Assembly: GCF_022385335.1 (NCBI RefSeq)
Contig: NZ_CP092431.1
Span: 3,286,001 to 3,350,000 of the forward strand
Direction: 5' to 3'
From: Streptomyces deccanensis
GTDB taxonomy: Bacteria > Actinomycetota > Actinomycetes > Streptomycetales > Streptomycetaceae
Length of the DNA stretch: 64,000 bases
The notes beneath the pieces are model-generated. The model was not told where the DNA came from, did not search any database, and saw nothing but the letters and a program-made list of their open reading frames with translations. Every line of letters begins with the position of its first letter. The first letter of the stretch is position 1. Made by a program: the position numbers and the translations under genes. Of the stretch, positions 8,592-19,171 are shown piece after piece.

Positions 8592-9256
8592 CGGGCCACC
8601 GCCAGGCGACGCGAGAGCCAGCCGAACAGCAGGCCGGTCGGCAGGCACAGCGCCACGAAGCCCGCCGCGAAGCCGAGGAAGATCTGGATCACTTGGTCGC
8701 CGTAGATCTCGATCATCTCCCGCATCCGGACGGAGGCTTCCGCCACCCCTGCGACGAGGGCGACGGTGGTGTTCTTGGTCAGCGCGATCAGAATGCTGCC
8801 GAGCGGCGGGATCACCGCCCGGAACGCCTGGGGCAGAACGACGGAGCCCAGGATCTGACCGAATCCGAGCCCCACCGCCCTGGCCGCCTCCGCCTGCCCG
8901 ACGGGGACGGTGTTGATGCCCGACCGCAGGGCCTCGCACACGAACGCCGACGTGTACGCCGTCAGGCCGAGAACGGCGAGCCAGTAGTTGTTGACGCTGA
9001 TCTGTGCGGAGAACTCCACACCGAGATTGGCGCCCACGCCCAGGCTGGTGAAAAGCAGGACCAGGGTCAGCGGGGTGTTGCGGGCCACCGTCACGTAGGC
9101 CTGGGAGGCGGTGCGCAGCACCGGGAGGGGCGAGACGCGCATCCCGGTCAGTACGGTGCCCAGCACGAGTGAGCCGAGCGCGCTGACGGCGGTGAGCCGC
9201 AGGGTCATCCAGAACGCGGCGAGGATCGTTGCTCGCTCGGTGAACAGTGCGTCCAT
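8588..9256 (-). CDS. gluC: GluC-like glutamate/aspartate ABC transporter permease
   Basis: This is the smaller permease of the importer, 222 residues, with the usual five or so membrane segments. The motif ARNTPLTLVLLFTSLGVG after helix two and the EAA loop EAARAVGLGFGQILGSVVLPQA are characteristic of HAAT-family permeases. It starts 8 nt after the gluB stop and overlaps gluD by 4 nt, so gluBCD are probably translated from one message. Confidence 0.91.
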   Translation of the reverse strand: MDALFTERATILAAFWMTLRLTAVSALGSLVLGTVLTGMRVSPLPVLRTASQAYVTVARNTPLTLVLLFTSLGVGANLGVEFSAQISVNNYWLAVLGLTAYTSAFVCEALRSGINTVPVGQAEAARAVGLGFGQILGSVVLPQAFRAVIPPLGSILIALTKNTTVALVAGVAEASVRMREMIEIYGDQVIQIFLGFAAGFVALCLPTGLLFGWLSRRLAVAR

Positions 9257-9263
9257 GTCGTCG

Positions 9264-10094
9264 TCAGTACCGCTCGAGGCTCGGGACGGTGAATCCGGAG
9301 GCGGAGAGGTTGGCCTTGAGCGCGACCTTCCAGGAGCCGTCGGAAACCATCTTGTCCAGTGCGTCGTTGACCGCTTCCCGGCCCACCTTGTCGTCCTTCT
9401 TCAGCCCGATGCCGTACTTCTCCTCGCTGAAGGGCGAGTCGACGACCCTCAACTTGTCGGGGTGCTGGGCGGCGTAGCCGTAGAGGATGGAGTTGTCGGT
9501 GGTGACCGCGTCCAACTGGCCGGTGAGCACCCGGTCCACGCAGGCGGAGTAGGTGCGTTCCTCCTGGAGCTGGACGTCCTTGGCGTACTTGTCCTTGATC
9601 AACTGCGCGGAGGTCGAGCCCGCGACCGAGCACAGCTTCTTGCCGTTGAGCGACTGCGGACCGGTGATGTCCTTGTTGTCCTCGCGGACCAGCAGGTCCT
9701 GGCCGGCGACCAGGTAGGGCCCGGCGAAGGAGACCTTCTGCTTGCGGGCGTCGTTGATGGAGTAGGTGGCGACGACCATGTCGACCTGGCCCTGCTGGAG
9801 GAACGCCTCCCTGTTGGCCGACACGGCCTCCTTGAAGGTGATGTCCTTCTCGTCGACTCCGAGCTCCTTGGCGACGTACTTGGCGACGTCGACGTCGAAG
9901 CCGGTGAAGGTCCCGTCCGGGGTGCGCAGGCCGAGCCCCGGCTGATCGGCCTTCACGCCGATGACGAGCTTCTTGTCCTTCGCGGCCCGGTCGACGACGG
10001 ACGATCCGGTGTCGTCGCCGCCGTTTCCGCAGGCGCCGACGCTCAGTGCGACGATCACGGAGGTGAGGGCGACGCCGATCAGTCTCTTGGACAT
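9264..10094 (-). CDS. gluB: GluB-like glutamate-binding lipoprotein
   Basis: This is the extracytoplasmic solute-binding protein of the transporter, 276 residues. It has a classical lipoprotein signal: KR at 3-4, a hydrophobic core, and a lipobox ending at Cys22. The mature protein is a type II binding fold of the GltI/HisJ class, with TGFDVDVAKYVAKELG, DMVVATYSINDARKQKVSFAGPY and SVAGSTSAQ. These motifs match glutamate/aspartate-binding GluB of actinobacteria. A second, related binding protein is encoded at 11083-11958 and shares most of these motifs. Confidence 0.91.
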   Translation of the reverse strand: MSKRLIGVALTSVIVALSVGACGNGGDDTGSSVVDRAAKDKKLVIGVKADQPGLGLRTPDGTFTGFDVDVAKYVAKELGVDEKDITFKEAVSANREAFLQQGQVDMVVATYSINDARKQKVSFAGPYLVAGQDLLVREDNKDITGPQSLNGKKLCSVAGSTSAQLIKDKYAKDVQLQEERTYSACVDRVLTGQLDAVTTDNSILYGYAAQHPDKLRVVDSPFSEEKYGIGLKKDDKVGREAVNDALDKMVSDGSWKVALKANLSASGFTVPSLERY

Positions 10095-10191
10095 GCTGAA
10101 TCCTTCGATGGCAGACGGGGAGAGGGCAGACGGGAAGAGGGTCTGGAGGTGCGGGGGCGCCCGGCCCTCGGACGGCCGGCGGGTCCCGGTG

Positions 10192-10971
10192 TCAGTGGGT
10201 GAGGATCTTGGCGAGGAACGACTGGGCGCGTTCGCTGCGCGGGCGGTCGAAGAACTCGTGGGGGGTGTTCTCCTCGACGATCTGGCCGTCGGCCATGAAC
10301 ACGACGCGATCGGCGGCCCGGCGGGCGAAGCCCATCTCGTGCGTCACCACGACCATCGTCATGCCGTCCCGGGCGAGGGCCGTCATCACGTCCAGTACCT
10401 CGTTGACCATCTCGGGGTCGAGGGCGGAGGTCGGCTCGTCGAAGAGGATCACCTTCGGGTCCATGGCCAGGGCCCGGGCGATGGCCACCCGCTGCTGCTG
10501 CCCTCCGGACAGCTGGGCCGGGTACTTGTGGGCCTGGGCCCCGATGCCGACCCGGTCGAGGAGTTCGTGGGCGCGCTGTTCGGCGGCCCTCCGGTTCTGC
10601 TTCAAGACCTTGACCGGGGCGAGGGTGACGTTGTCCAGGACGGTCTTGTGGGCGAAGAGATTGAAGCTCTGGAAGACCATGCCGACTTCGGCGCGCAGTC
10701 GTGCCAGCTGCCTGCCTTCGGAGGGCAACGGCGTTCCGTCGACGGTGATGGTGCCGGAGTCGATCGTCTCCAGCCGGTTGATGGTGCGGCAGAGCGTGGA
10801 CTTGCCGGACCCGGAGGGACCGATCAGCACGACGACCTCACCGCGGCTCACGGCCAGGTCGATGTCCTTCAGCACATGCAGTTGCCCGTAGTGCTTGTTG
10901 ACCTTGTCGAGCACCACCAGGTGGTTACCCGGCACCGCCCGCTGATGCGTCGCGGACATGACTTCGATCAT
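10192..10971 (-). CDS. gluA: GluA-like amino acid ABC transporter ATPase
   Basis: This is the ATPase of the acidic amino acid importer, 259 residues. Walker A GPSGSGKS lies near residues 51-58, followed by a Q-loop [12 protein letters not shown], a signature LSGGQQQR and Walker [15 protein letters not shown]. The switch histidine is in [15 protein letters not shown]. The full-length ATG is preceded by GGGAGGG at about 11 nt. ATG 10959 is an alternative that would shorten the protein by four residues. The gene order gluA-B-C-D is the canonical actinobacterial one. Confidence 0.92.
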   Translation of the reverse strand: MIEVMSATHQRAVPGNHLVVLDKVNKHYGQLHVLKDIDLAVSRGEVVVLIGPSGSGKSTLCRTINRLETIDSGTITVDGTPLPSEGRQLARLRAEVGMVFQSFNLFAHKTVLDNVTLAPVKVLKQNRRAAEQRAHELLDRVGIGAQAHKYPAQLSGGQQQRVAIARALAMDPKVILFDEPTSALDPEMVNEVLDVMTALARDGMTMVVVTHEMGFARRAADRVVFMADGQIVEENTPHEFFDRPRSERAQSFLAKILTH

Positions 10972-11082
10972 GGGAACACGTCCCTCCCTTCCTCGGATTC
11001 GCCGGCCGCAGTGCCGTTCTCGGCGGCGATGGCGAAACCGTAGGAGGAGCGCACCGCCGCGAAGGGCTTGTGCGCTTTGTGC

Positions 11083-11958
11083 TCAGCGGGACGGTGAGGA
11101 AGTGGGGGGTGAGGAGGGGGAGATGGACGGCTTGGCCGTCTTCGCGGACACGCTCATCACGCCGATGGTGTCCCGGAACGCCTCGTCCCAACGGCCGTCG
11201 CTCACGTACTGCCGGATCAGCCCGTTGAGATGGTCGCGGAAGCGGGTGTCGCCCCGGCGCACACCGATGCCGTACGGCTCCCTGCCGAACGGCCTGCCGA
11301 CGAGTCGGACCGTGTCCGGGTACTGGCTCATCACGCCCAGCAGGATGGACTCGTCCGTGCTGATCGCGTCGATCCGCCCGTCGACCAGCGCCGACACACA
11401 CTCACTGTAGGTGTCGACGATCACCAGCCGGGCGCGCGAGACCTCGCCCCGCAGCCGCTGCGCGGACGTGGAGCCCGCCGCCGTGCACACCTCCCGGCCG
11501 GCGAGGTCGGCGAGGTCGCGGATGCCCCGCTCGTCGCTGCGGACCAGCACGTCCTGCCGGGAGTAGTAGTACGGGTCCGTGAAGTCCACCAGCTTGCGGC
11601 GCTCTTCGCTGATCGAGTACGTCGCCACGACGATGTCCACGACACCACGGCGGAGGAAGTCCTCGCGGTTGCGCGGCATGGTCTCGATGAACCGGATGTC
11701 GCGCTCGCTGCCGGTGAGGTCCTTCGCCACCATGCGGGCGATCTCCGCGTCGAATCCGGTGATCCGGCCGGTGGAGGGATCTTTGTAGCCGAAGAGCGGA
11801 TGGTCGAACTTGATGCCGACGGTGAACACGCCCCGGTCCGCGACGCGGGCCATGGTCGAGCCTTCGGGGAACCGTGCCCCGGAGTCCGGCCCCGGCAGGC
11901 CGCAGGCGCCGAGCACCAGACAGGTCAGCGCGGCCAGCATCGAGCGACGGGAGGTCAT
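11083..11958 (-). CDS. Second glutamate-type binding lipoprotein, coupled to a response regulator
   Basis: This is a lipoprotein of the GluB/GltI type, 291 residues. [11 protein letters not shown] and a hydrophobic core lead to a lipobox with Cys19. The mature part shares FDAEIARMVAKDLTG, DIVVATYSISEERRKLVDF and AAGSTSAQ with GluB. It differs in having an Arg-rich surface and a Ser/Pro/Thr tail after residue 270. Its start overlaps the stop of the response regulator by 4 nt, and gluA follows about 110 nt downstream. It could serve the same importer. Its translational coupling to a regulator suggests it may instead present ligand to the divergent hybrid kinase. That role is inference. Confidence 0.86.
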   Translation of the reverse strand: MTSRRSMLAALTCLVLGACGLPGPDSGARFPEGSTMARVADRGVFTVGIKFDHPLFGYKDPSTGRITGFDAEIARMVAKDLTGSERDIRFIETMPRNREDFLRRGVVDIVVATYSISEERRKLVDFTDPYYYSRQDVLVRSDERGIRDLADLAGREVCTAAGSTSAQRLRGEVSRARLVIVDTYSECVSALVDGRIDAISTDESILLGVMSQYPDTVRLVGRPFGREPYGIGVRRGDTRFRDHLNGLIRQYVSDGRWDEAFRDTIGVMSVSAKTAKPSISPSSPPTSSPSR

Positions 11959-12644
11959 GAATCGCAGAAGCGGTAGCGGTGCTGCGGCCGCCCCGCCGAC
12001 CCGTAGCGCAGGTTCGCCACGACGTCCCCACGGTCGGCGAGGTACTCGAGATACCGCCTGGCGGTGGCCCTGCTGATACCGACCGCCTCGGCGGTCTCGT
12101 GCGCCGAGAGGTCCCGTCCCGCGGCGGCCAGCGCGTCCAGCACCACCTGCTCGGTGGTGGGCGAGATGCCGGTGGGGCGGACCACCGCGTCGAGGTGCAG
12201 GGAACGGAAGACGCGGTCGATCGCGCGCTGCTCCACCATCTGGCCGCCGGCCGACAGATGGGCCGACGCCGCCGCGTATCTGAGGAGGGTCTGCTCCACG
12301 GTGCCCGTCCGGGCGGGCTTGATCAGGTAGTAGAGGGCGCCGCGCTGCATCGCCGCCTGTACGGCGGTGGACTCCCTCCTGCCCGAGATCACGATGACGT
12401 CCGTCGGCGGGTAGTCGGGACGCCGGAGCTGGTGGGCCACGTCCAGGCCGGGTATGTCGGGCAGATGCAGATCAAGGAGCACCAGGCGCGGTGCGAACCG
12501 GCGCGTGGCGGCCAGCGCCTCGCGTCCGGTGTGGGCGACGGCCACGACCCGGAACCCGGAGATCCGGTTGACCTGCGCCCGTAGGGCGGTGGTGACGACA
12601 GGGTCGTCGTCCACAATCAGAAGGGTTATCTCCTTCGACGCCAT
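11955..12644 (-). CDS. CitB/DpiA-family response regulator
   Basis: This is a two-component response regulator of 229 residues. The N-terminal receiver domain holds the acidic pocket ([10 protein letters not shown]) and phospho-acceptor Asp in [10 protein letters not shown], with the conserved Lys in YYLIKPA. The C terminus has the CitB/DcuR-type helix-turn-helix: [22 protein letters not shown] and the wing-like [15 protein letters not shown] precedes the ATG by about 8 nt. It leads the minus-strand operon with a binding lipoprotein and gluABCD, and is divergent from a hybrid histidine kinase. CitB-type regulators control uptake and use of organic acids, which fits an aspartate/glutamate locus. 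Confidence 0.9.
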   Translation of the reverse strand: MASKEITLLIVDDDPVVTTALRAQVNRISGFRVVAVAHTGREALAATRRFAPRLVLLDLHLPDIPGLDVAHQLRRPDYPPTDVIVISGRRESTAVQAAMQRGALYYLIKPARTGTVEQTLLRYAAASAHLSAGGQMVEQRAIDRVFRSLHLDAVVRPTGISPTTEQVVLDALAAAGRDLSAHETAEAVGISRATARRYLEYLADRGDVVANLRYGSAGRPQHRYRFCDS

Positions 12645-12741
12645 CGCCACGCTCCTCGTTTCGGCGACCGTCCAGACGACCCCACAGATTCCCAATCGAC
12701 GCGGTGTCCCCTCGGCATTTTGTGCATTGTGCTCACCACAT

Positions 12742-15700
12742 ATGTCTCTTTCAACCGCTCGACCTACTATTTTTCCTTCCGTCAACCACTCTGTACTGCG
12801 GCGGCATCTCGATGACTCGCCTGATCACCTGGAGGTGAGCGCGCTGGGAGGGCGACTCTCCAGGACCGGACGGCGTCTGCGGTGGTCCCCGCGCCGCGGT
12901 GACAGCGACCGGGGTTGGTTGTTCGCGGTGGCCGGGCTGTGGGCCCTGCTCGGCCTGCTGCCGCTCGGGCTGCTGACCTCGACGAGTGTGACGCTGTCCG
13001 ATCAGGCTGTCCGCAGCGAGGTTCGGGACCGGGTGGAGACGACCGCCTCGGTGAGCCGGGTGGTCGTGGAGCAGCAGATGGGCTCGCTGAAGCAGCTCGT
13101 CAGCGCCTACGCCCAGCGGCCCGACATACGCTCCTCGGTCACCTCCGGTGACCGGGCGGCCGCGTCCGGTCTGCCCGACGCGCTGGCGGAACTGGCCCGG
13201 ATGCGGCCCGGGATCAGCGGAGTGATCATGGCCGCGCCCGACGGCCGGCTGATCGACGCCCAGCCCTCGCTCAAGCTGTTCCAGGACGTCAGCGGAACCG
13301 ACTGGTACCGCGCGGTACGCGACGACATGCAGCCGTACGTGTCGCAGGCGTTCACCCCCACCATGCGGGGCGTCTCCCGTGCCGTGGCCGTCGCGGCGCC
13401 GATCCCGGGCGAGGACGGCCATGAACTGCTGGGCATCCTGACCGCCGTCTACAGCCTGGACGCGATCCAGGCGTACGCGTCGGAGGCCGCCGAGGCGCAA
13501 GGGATCCGGTTGCTGATCACGGACCGGGCAGGGGTTCTGGTGGCGGACCCGGCGGGCCGCCTGTTCGCGCTCACCTCCCTGCGGGAGGACGCCCGGGTGG
13601 ACGCGGCGCTGGCCGGCCGCAGGGTCTTCACCAACTGGCGCGGTGACGAGGGGGCGGTGCTCTCGGCGTCCGAACCCATCCCGGGCATCGGCTGGACGGT
13701 CACCGCCGAGGTGCCCGCCGCCGAGGCACTGGCCTCGGCAGCGCATCTGCGCGACCGGGTGCTGTTCATGGCCGTCCTGCTCACCGCCTTGATCCTGGCC
13801 GGGCTCGGCTTCCAGATCCACACCAGCCGTAGCCGTCGACGGGCGCAGCGGACCCTGGCGCGGTACGCGGACGCGCTCGCCACGGCGCGGGACGAGGCGG
13901 TGCGGGCCTCGGCCGCCAAGTCCGAGTTCCTGGCCAAGGTCAGCCACGAGATCCGCACGCCGGTCAACGGCGTCCTGGGCATGAACACCCTCCTTCTCGA
14001 CACCCGCATGGACGACGAGCAGCGGCACTACGCGAGCACCGTGCAGGAATCCGCACAGAACCTGCTCCGCCTGCTGGACGACTTCCTCGATCTGTCGAAG
14101 GTCGAGGCGGGCCGCCTGAGGATCGAGAAGGTGGCCTTCGACCTGCCCCGGCTGTGCGACGAGGTCGTGGCCCTGTTCGCCCCGCACGCCTACCGGCAGG
14201 GCCTGTGGCTGGCGCTCCACCTGGCCGAGGCCCTCCCCCAGCACGTGGTCGGCGATCCCGTCCGGCTCCGGCAGGTGCTGACCAACATCCTCGGCAACGC
14301 CATGAAGTTCACCGTCCAGGGCGGGATCGACCTGGAGGTCGCCCTGGAACCCGACCGCGATCAAGGTGCCCCGTCGACCGCTGACCGGGCGACCTTGCGG
14401 TTCACCGTCCGCGACACCGGCATCGGCGTCGGCCCCGAGGACCGGGACCGGGTCTTCGAGACCTTCCGTCGGCTCGACTCCCCCATCACGCGCCGCACCG
14501 GCGGCAGCGGACTGGGGCTTGCCATCAGCCGGCAGCTGGTCGAGCTCATGGGCGGCAGGATCGGGCTGGACAGCGTGAAGGGCGTCGGCAGCCGTTTCTG
14601 GGTGACCCTGCCCATGGACGTCCTCGCCCGGACCGCCCCCGCCCACGAGGAACTGAACGGTCGCCGCGTCCTCATCGCCGACGCGGACGAGGAGAACCGG
14701 GAGCTGGCGCGCCGCATGCTGTCCGGAGCCGGTCTGGTGGTGGAGGAAACGGCGGACGCCGCGGCAGCCACAGCCGCGCTACGGGCCGCCGCAGCCGATC
14801 AGTCGCCGTTCGACCTGGCCGTCATCGATCTCCACATGTCACTCGCCGGAAACAGTACGCGTCCGGCCCGGCCGGATGACGACGAGAACGGGTCGCTCGC
14901 CGACGCCGTCCTCGCCGATCCCCAGCTCCACGCGACCAACGTCATCGTGCTGATCACTCCGGGACGCACCGGTGCCGCATGGCCCGCCGCTTCCCGGACC
15001 AAGGACCGGATCGTCCAGTCGGTGACCCTCCCGCTGAGCCGGCGCCGTCTGCTGGCGGCGGCGCAGAACGCGCTCGGCACGGCGGGCGCCCCCGAGCCCG
15101 CCGCGCCGCTCCCCCACCGGTACGACGGCGGAGCACACGATCATGCCGACGTCGCGGCACGCCCGGTCCGTGTCCTCGTCGTCGAGGACGACGACGTCAG
15201 TTCCCAGGTCGCACGGCTCGTCCTGCAGAAAGCGGGCCACCATGTCGACGTGGTCGACGACGGGCAACGCGCGGTGCGAGCCGTGCTCCGCGACCGGTAC
15301 GACCTCGTCCTCATGGACTGCCAGCTGCCGGGACTCGACGGCCTCGCCGCGACGGCCGAGATCAGGCGGCGCCAGGCCGGATCCGAGCGCGTCCCGATCA
15401 TCGCCATGACGGCGGCGGCCATGCCGGACGACCGGATCCGGTGCATCGAGGCGGGCATGGACGACCACCTCACCAAACCGGTGGACTGGACGCAGGTGCT
15501 CGCCCGCGTCGCCGTCTGGACGGCGACGGAACCGCCCGCCGAATCCGCCGCTCCGAACACCTGGAACCTACCGGCGGAGCTCGACGGCCTGCCCGCCGAC
15601 GACATCGCGGACATCGCGGACGCGTTCGCGGCCTCGACCCCCGAGGTCCTCGGTCGGCTGCGGGAGGCGCTGGAGACCGGGGACTTCGATGCGGCGCGCC

Positions 15701-15897
15701 TGTTGGCGCACCGTCTCAAAGGCAGCTGCGCGACCGTGGGAGCCACCCGCGCGGCGGAACTCTGCCAGGACCTCGAGGCCGCCGCAGACGCGCGGCGGCC
15801 GTGGACGGCTCATGACGACGCTCCGCTCCCCGCGGTCCTGACGCGGTTGGCGAACGAGATGCGCCGGGCCACGCAGGAGTTGCGCAGCCACTGCTGA
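12742..15897 (+). CDS. Large hybrid sensor histidine kinase (HK-REC-REC-HPt)
   Basis: This is a membrane hybrid kinase of about 1051 residues. In order it has a cytoplasmic basic start; membrane helix about 58-82; an extracytoplasmic Cache-like sensor about 85-335; a second helix about 339-358; HisKA with His402 in [12 protein letters not shown]; and an ATPase domain with [16 protein letters not shown] and GGSGLGL boxes. A receiver-like domain about 641-765 (Asp696) follows, then a canonical receiver about 809-925 (VLVVEDDD, Asp859 in LMDCQLPG). A C-terminal HPt domain has [12 protein letters not shown] (His990). This BarA-like layout allows an internal phosphorelay ending at HPt, whose natural target would be the divergent response regulator. 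The start is uncertain: ATG 12742 has no clear ribosome-binding site, and GTG 12835 is possible. Confidence 0.9.
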   Translation: MSLSTARPTIFPSVNHSVLRRHLDDSPDHLEVSALGGRLSRTGRRLRWSPRRGDSDRGWLFAVAGLWALLGLLPLGLLTSTSVTLSDQAVRSEVRDRVETTASVSRVVVEQQMGSLKQLVSAYAQRPDIRSSVTSGDRAAASGLPDALAELARMRPGISGVIMAAPDGRLIDAQPSLKLFQDVSGTDWYRAVRDDMQPYVSQAFTPTMRGVSRAVAVAAPIPGEDGHELLGILTAVYSLDAIQAYASEAAEAQGIRLLITDRAGVLVADPAGRLFALTSLREDARVDAALAGRRVFTNWRGDEGAVLSASEPIPGIGWTVTAEVPAAEALASAAHLRDRVLFMAVLLTALILAGLGFQIHTSRSRRRAQRTLARYADALATARDEAVRASAAKSEFLAKVSHEIRTPVNGVLGMNTLLLDTRMDDEQRHYASTVQESAQNLLRLLDDFLDLSKVEAGRLRIEKVAFDLPRLCDEVVALFAPHAYRQGLWLALHLAEALPQHVVGDPVRLRQVLTNILGNAMKFTVQGGIDLEVALEPDRDQGAPSTADRATLRFTVRDTGIGVGPEDRDRVFETFRRLDSPITRRTGGSGLGLAISRQLVELMGGRIGLDSVKGVGSRFWVTLPMDVLARTAPAHEELNGRRVLIADADEENRELARRMLSGAGLVVEETADAAAATAALRAAAADQSPFDLAVIDLHMSLAGNSTRPARPDDDENGSLADAVLADPQLHATNVIVLITPGRTGAAWPAASRTKDRIVQSVTLPLSRRRLLAAAQNALGTAGAPEPAAPLPHRYDGGAHDHADVAARPVRVLVVEDDDVSSQVARLVLQKAGHHVDVVDDGQRAVRAVLRDRYDLVLMDCQLPGLDGLAATAEIRRRQAGSERVPIIAMTAAAMPDDRIRCIEAGMDDHLTKPVDWTQVLARVAVWTATEPPAESAAPNTWNLPAELDGLPADDIADIADAFAASTPEVLGRLREALETGDFDAARLLAHRLKGSCATVGATRAAELCQDLEAAADARRPWTAHDDAPLPAVLTRLANEMRRATQELRSHC

Positions 15898-16063
15898 GGA
15901 TCGGCGCCCGCTGCGGGCCTGGCCGGGACCGAGACCGAGACCGTCTCAGGCGCCGCACGGTGATCAGCAACGGCGACTTCGAGCGGTACGGCTTCTTTGC
16001 AGGTCAGAGACGTGAACCTCTGCTGATGCTTCTCACCCCCTGTCAGTCTGTGCCTGTCCTTGC

Positions 16064-16078
16064 GGCCTCGACGAGGCC
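16064..16078. terminator. Possible hairpin between convergent genes
   Basis: GGCCTCG-A-CGAGGCC is a perfect 7-bp inverted repeat lying between the kinase and the exporter permease, which end toward each other. A third copy of CGAGGCC follows at once. There is no T-run, so termination is only a guess. Confidence 0.3.
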
Positions 16079-16158
16079 TCAACGAGGCCCTTTGAACCAC
16101 CTGGCCCAGGGGGCGGCGGCACGGCCGGCTCAGGGGTGCGCGGCACGGGCGGCGCGGG

Positions 16159-18015
16159 TCACGCGGCCGACCGGATGCGGTTCTTCTCGGCGCGGTAGAG
16201 CCAGTAGGCGGCCCAGAAGCCCGTGACGCCGATCAGGACCATGGCGACGATCACCGGCCACTGCCACGGGTCGGAGACGTGCAGCGCGAGGAACCAGACC
16301 TTGTCCGTGGAGCCGCTGAGTTTGATGCCCAGCGGTGCCAGGCCCTGGGGGAACAGGCCGAGGATGCCGACGGCCATGGCCGTCCACAGGAGGGTCTGGC
16401 GTGCGGCGGACATCGTCTCGAACGGGGACTTGCCTGCCTCCTCCTCACTGACGGCCGTCGAAGAGGGGGCGCCCGAGCGCATCAGGTGCAGCAGTTCCGG
16501 GCCGTTGTCCCGGAGCTTCTTCGCCGCCACCGAGCCGAGCAGCACATGGCTGAGCACACCCGTGAGCAGGGCGACCGGGAGGCTCGCCCACAGCAGCGCG
16601 GGCTGCTCCAGCGCGTGGCCCGCCCAGGCGACCCCGAGCGCGGGGCACATGGCCAGCGCGACCAGGAAGAACATCAGGAACGACTGGCCCGTGACGTCGC
16701 CGTGGTCCATCGGCGAGTTCTTGCTCTTGTGCGGGTCCGGGCCGGGCACCAGGACCGCGACGGAGGCCCAGATCAGCAGGCCGGAACCGCCGCCGAGTGC
16801 GGCGAGGTTACCCGCGAGCGCCCACGGCACCAGGTCGGGGTCACCGTGCAGGAGCGATCCGGCGAGCGTCAGGAGCAGCGTGAGCGGGCCGAAGACGACC
16901 AGCCAGGCGAGCTGGCGTGCGCGGACGTCGGCCTTCTCCTTCCCGGGCACCGTCAGGGTCAGCCAGAGCGCGGTGCCGTCCTGGCCGTAGAGGTTGGCGC
17001 AGGTCGCCGCGGCCATCAGCGCGCCGGCCGCGCCGACGAAGGGGAACGCTGCGGTGAAGTCGAAGATCAGCGGGAACAGCGCGGTGATGACCGCGAAGGC
17101 CGGGCCGAGCACGATGCTCTGGGTGCGCATCGGGTCGCGCCACCAGGTGCGCAGTTCCTTGAGGCAGATCGTCCCCACGTCGCCGCGGAACAGCCGGGGA
17201 CGCCGTACGGCCTCGCGTGCGGAGGAGCCCCGGACGACCGGGCGGGCCAGCCGCTGCGGTCCGAGGAGCGCGCTCCACGCGGCGAACAGCGCCGCCACCA
17301 GCACGGCCAGCGCGAGCAGCGGCCCGAACGTCCACAGCCAGTCGCCGCGGCCCGCCGCCTCGACGGCGAGCAGACCCCAGCTGGAGGGCAGCGCCCGCAC
17401 CACGGTGGAGAAGGTGGGCGGGAAGCCGTACTCGAGCAGCAGGTAGATCCCGATCATCAGGACCCAGGAGAAGGAGCACAGGGAGACGATCGCGGCGGTG
17501 ACGGTCGCGGTGATGGCGCCGCCGATCCGGGAGCGGGCCAGGGCGCGGAACAGCAGGGTGACCACCCGGGACAGCAGCACCACGAGCAGCAGGAGCAGGA
17601 CCACCGCGGGGATCGACACCAGGACGGCCTGCCAGCTCAGCCGGGCGGCGAAGGCGATCATCGCGCCGAACGCCAGCACGGTGATCGCGGTGGTGACGGC
17701 GACCAGCGCGGCGGCGAGCAGGCCCATGGCCAGGGTGCGGCGCGGGATCGGCTGGCGGTGGAAGTGCTCGCCGTTGAGGGGTGGTTCGCCCGCGAAGATC
17801 GGCCCGACGATCCAGCCCAGCGCCCACAGCGCGAAGGTGACCGCCAGGACGTCCATCAGCAGCCGCGGCTGGGAGAAGTCGAGGAACGCCAGGATGACGG
17901 TGGTGACGGCGAGACAGATCCCGGCGGACCAGCCGAGGCCGCTCAGGGCCATCTTGGAGTCGGACGTGCTGTGGCGGAGCACGGCCAGTTTCATACGGAT
18001 CAGGACGCCAACCAC
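16159..18015 (-). CDS. ABC-2 type exporter permease (large)
   Basis: This is a membrane protein of 618 residues with about twelve hydrophobic segments, such as ICLAVTTVILAFLDF, VAVTTAITVLAFGAM and VLLLLLVVLLSRVVTLLF. It has no ATP-binding motifs. It resembles the large actinobacterial transporter proteins that pair with a CcmA-type ATPase. I chose the GTG at 18015 because GGGAGGG precedes it by 7 nt; ATG 17994 lacks one. The gene overlaps the upstream ATPase by 16 nt, so the two are coupled. The exported substrate is unknown. Confidence 0.82.
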   Translation of the reverse strand: MVGVLIRMKLAVLRHSTSDSKMALSGLGWSAGICLAVTTVILAFLDFSQPRLLMDVLAVTFALWALGWIVGPIFAGEPPLNGEHFHRQPIPRRTLAMGLLAAALVAVTTAITVLAFGAMIAFAARLSWQAVLVSIPAVVLLLLLVVLLSRVVTLLFRALARSRIGGAITATVTAAIVSLCSFSWVLMIGIYLLLEYGFPPTFSTVVRALPSSWGLLAVEAAGRGDWLWTFGPLLALAVLVAALFAAWSALLGPQRLARPVVRGSSAREAVRRPRLFRGDVGTICLKELRTWWRDPMRTQSIVLGPAFAVITALFPLIFDFTAAFPFVGAAGALMAAATCANLYGQDGTALWLTLTVPGKEKADVRARQLAWLVVFGPLTLLLTLAGSLLHGDPDLVPWALAGNLAALGGGSGLLIWASVAVLVPGPDPHKSKNSPMDHGDVTGQSFLMFFLVALAMCPALGVAWAGHALEQPALLWASLPVALLTGVLSHVLLGSVAAKKLRDNGPELLHLMRSGAPSSTAVSEEEAGKSPFETMSAARQTLLWTAMAVGILGLFPQGLAPLGIKLSGSTDKVWFLALHVSDPWQWPVIVAMVLIGVTGFWAAYWLYRAEKNRIRSAA

Positions 18016-18818
18016 GACAGTCCCTCCCCGCCGCCGATCGTCACGCCGACGAGCTCGACGAAGGTCTCCTCGAGCGTGCGGCCGCCGCGCACGTCGTCCA
18101 GCGGTCCCTCCGCGACGACGCGGCCCCGGGCCATCACACCGACGGTGTCGCACAGCTCTTCGACGAGTGCCATGACGTGACTGGAGATCAGCACCGAACC
18201 GCCGCGGTCCACGAACCGCCGCAGGATCTGCTTGATGGTGGCGGCGGAGACCGGGTCGACCGCCTCGAAGGGCTCGTCGAGCACCAGCATCCGGGGGGCG
18301 TGCAGCAGGGCCGTGGCCAGGCCGACCTTCTTGCGCATGCCGGTGGAGTAGTCCACGACCAGGGTGCGTTCGGCTGAACCGTCGAGTTCCATGACGGCGA
18401 GGAGCTCGTCGGCGCGCTGGTCCACCTCGGCGGCGTCGAGTCCGTGTAACTGGCCGAGGTAGGTGAGCAGTTCACGGCCGGTGAGCCGCTCGGGCATGGC
18501 CAGCCCGTCGGGCAGGACGCCCAGCAGGCGGCGCGCCTTCAGCGGCTCCTCCCAGATGTCGACGCCGTGGACCTTGGCCGTGCCCGCGTCGGGCCGCAGG
18601 AGGCCGACGGCCATCGAGAGGGTGGTGGTCTTGCCCGCACCGTTCGGTCCGACAAGGCCGTAGAAGGAACCGGGCCGGACGGTGAGATCCACGTGATCCG
18701 CCGCCGTGTAGTCGCCGAACACCTTGTGCAGGCCCTCGAGGCGGAACGCGGGCTCCTCTCTCGCCGAATCCCTGTCGGTCGTGTCCGTCATGGTCGTGTG
18801 CTGAGTTACGTCGTCCAC
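18000..18818 (-). CDS. ABC exporter ATPase
   Basis: This is a CcmA-type ATP-binding protein of 272 residues that should energise the permease encoded just downstream. Walker A GPNGAGKTT lies at about 57-65. The signature is the variant YSTGMRKK, Walker B is MLVLDEPFEAVDP, and the switch His is in ISSHVM. Divergent signatures of this kind are common in ABC-2 exporters. The GTG at 18818 is preceded by AGAAGGA at 6 nt. ATG 18791, nine codons further in, has no ribosome-binding site. There is no regulatory gene nearby to hint at the substrate. Confidence 0.9.
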   Translation of the reverse strand: MDDVTQHTTMTDTTDRDSAREEPAFRLEGLHKVFGDYTAADHVDLTVRPGSFYGLVGPNGAGKTTTLSMAVGLLRPDAGTAKVHGVDIWEEPLKARRLLGVLPDGLAMPERLTGRELLTYLGQLHGLDAAEVDQRADELLAVMELDGSAERTLVVDYSTGMRKKVGLATALLHAPRMLVLDEPFEAVDPVSAATIKQILRRFVDRGGSVLISSHVMALVEELCDTVGVMARGRVVAEGPLDDVRGGRTLEETFVELVGVTIGGGEGLSWLAS

Positions 18819-19171
18819 CGCGTTCCTTCTACGTGAGACACAGGGCGGCCCAGCGGAGTGCGGGGCCCTCGGACCTGCTGGCCATCCTTCCAACCATCCT
18901 GTCCTGCATGCGAGTTGGCTCACCTGACAGGCCGGAACACAGCGGTCTGCGTCCGCGCGTACCGAGTGGGGGCTGAGCGGGCCTTCAGCTCGGCCGGCTC
19001 CTCCGATGGCCCCCGCACCCGGCCGAGTCCAACTTGAAGATCGCCACCACCTGGTAGGCCAACTGACCATTCCTTTCGCAGAAGGGACGGTGCGCGTCCT
19101 TTTCGTCTGTGGCATGCGCGGTCCCGGCCCGGATCGAACGATCCTGGGACGGGCCGCGTTTCGCATGGCGG

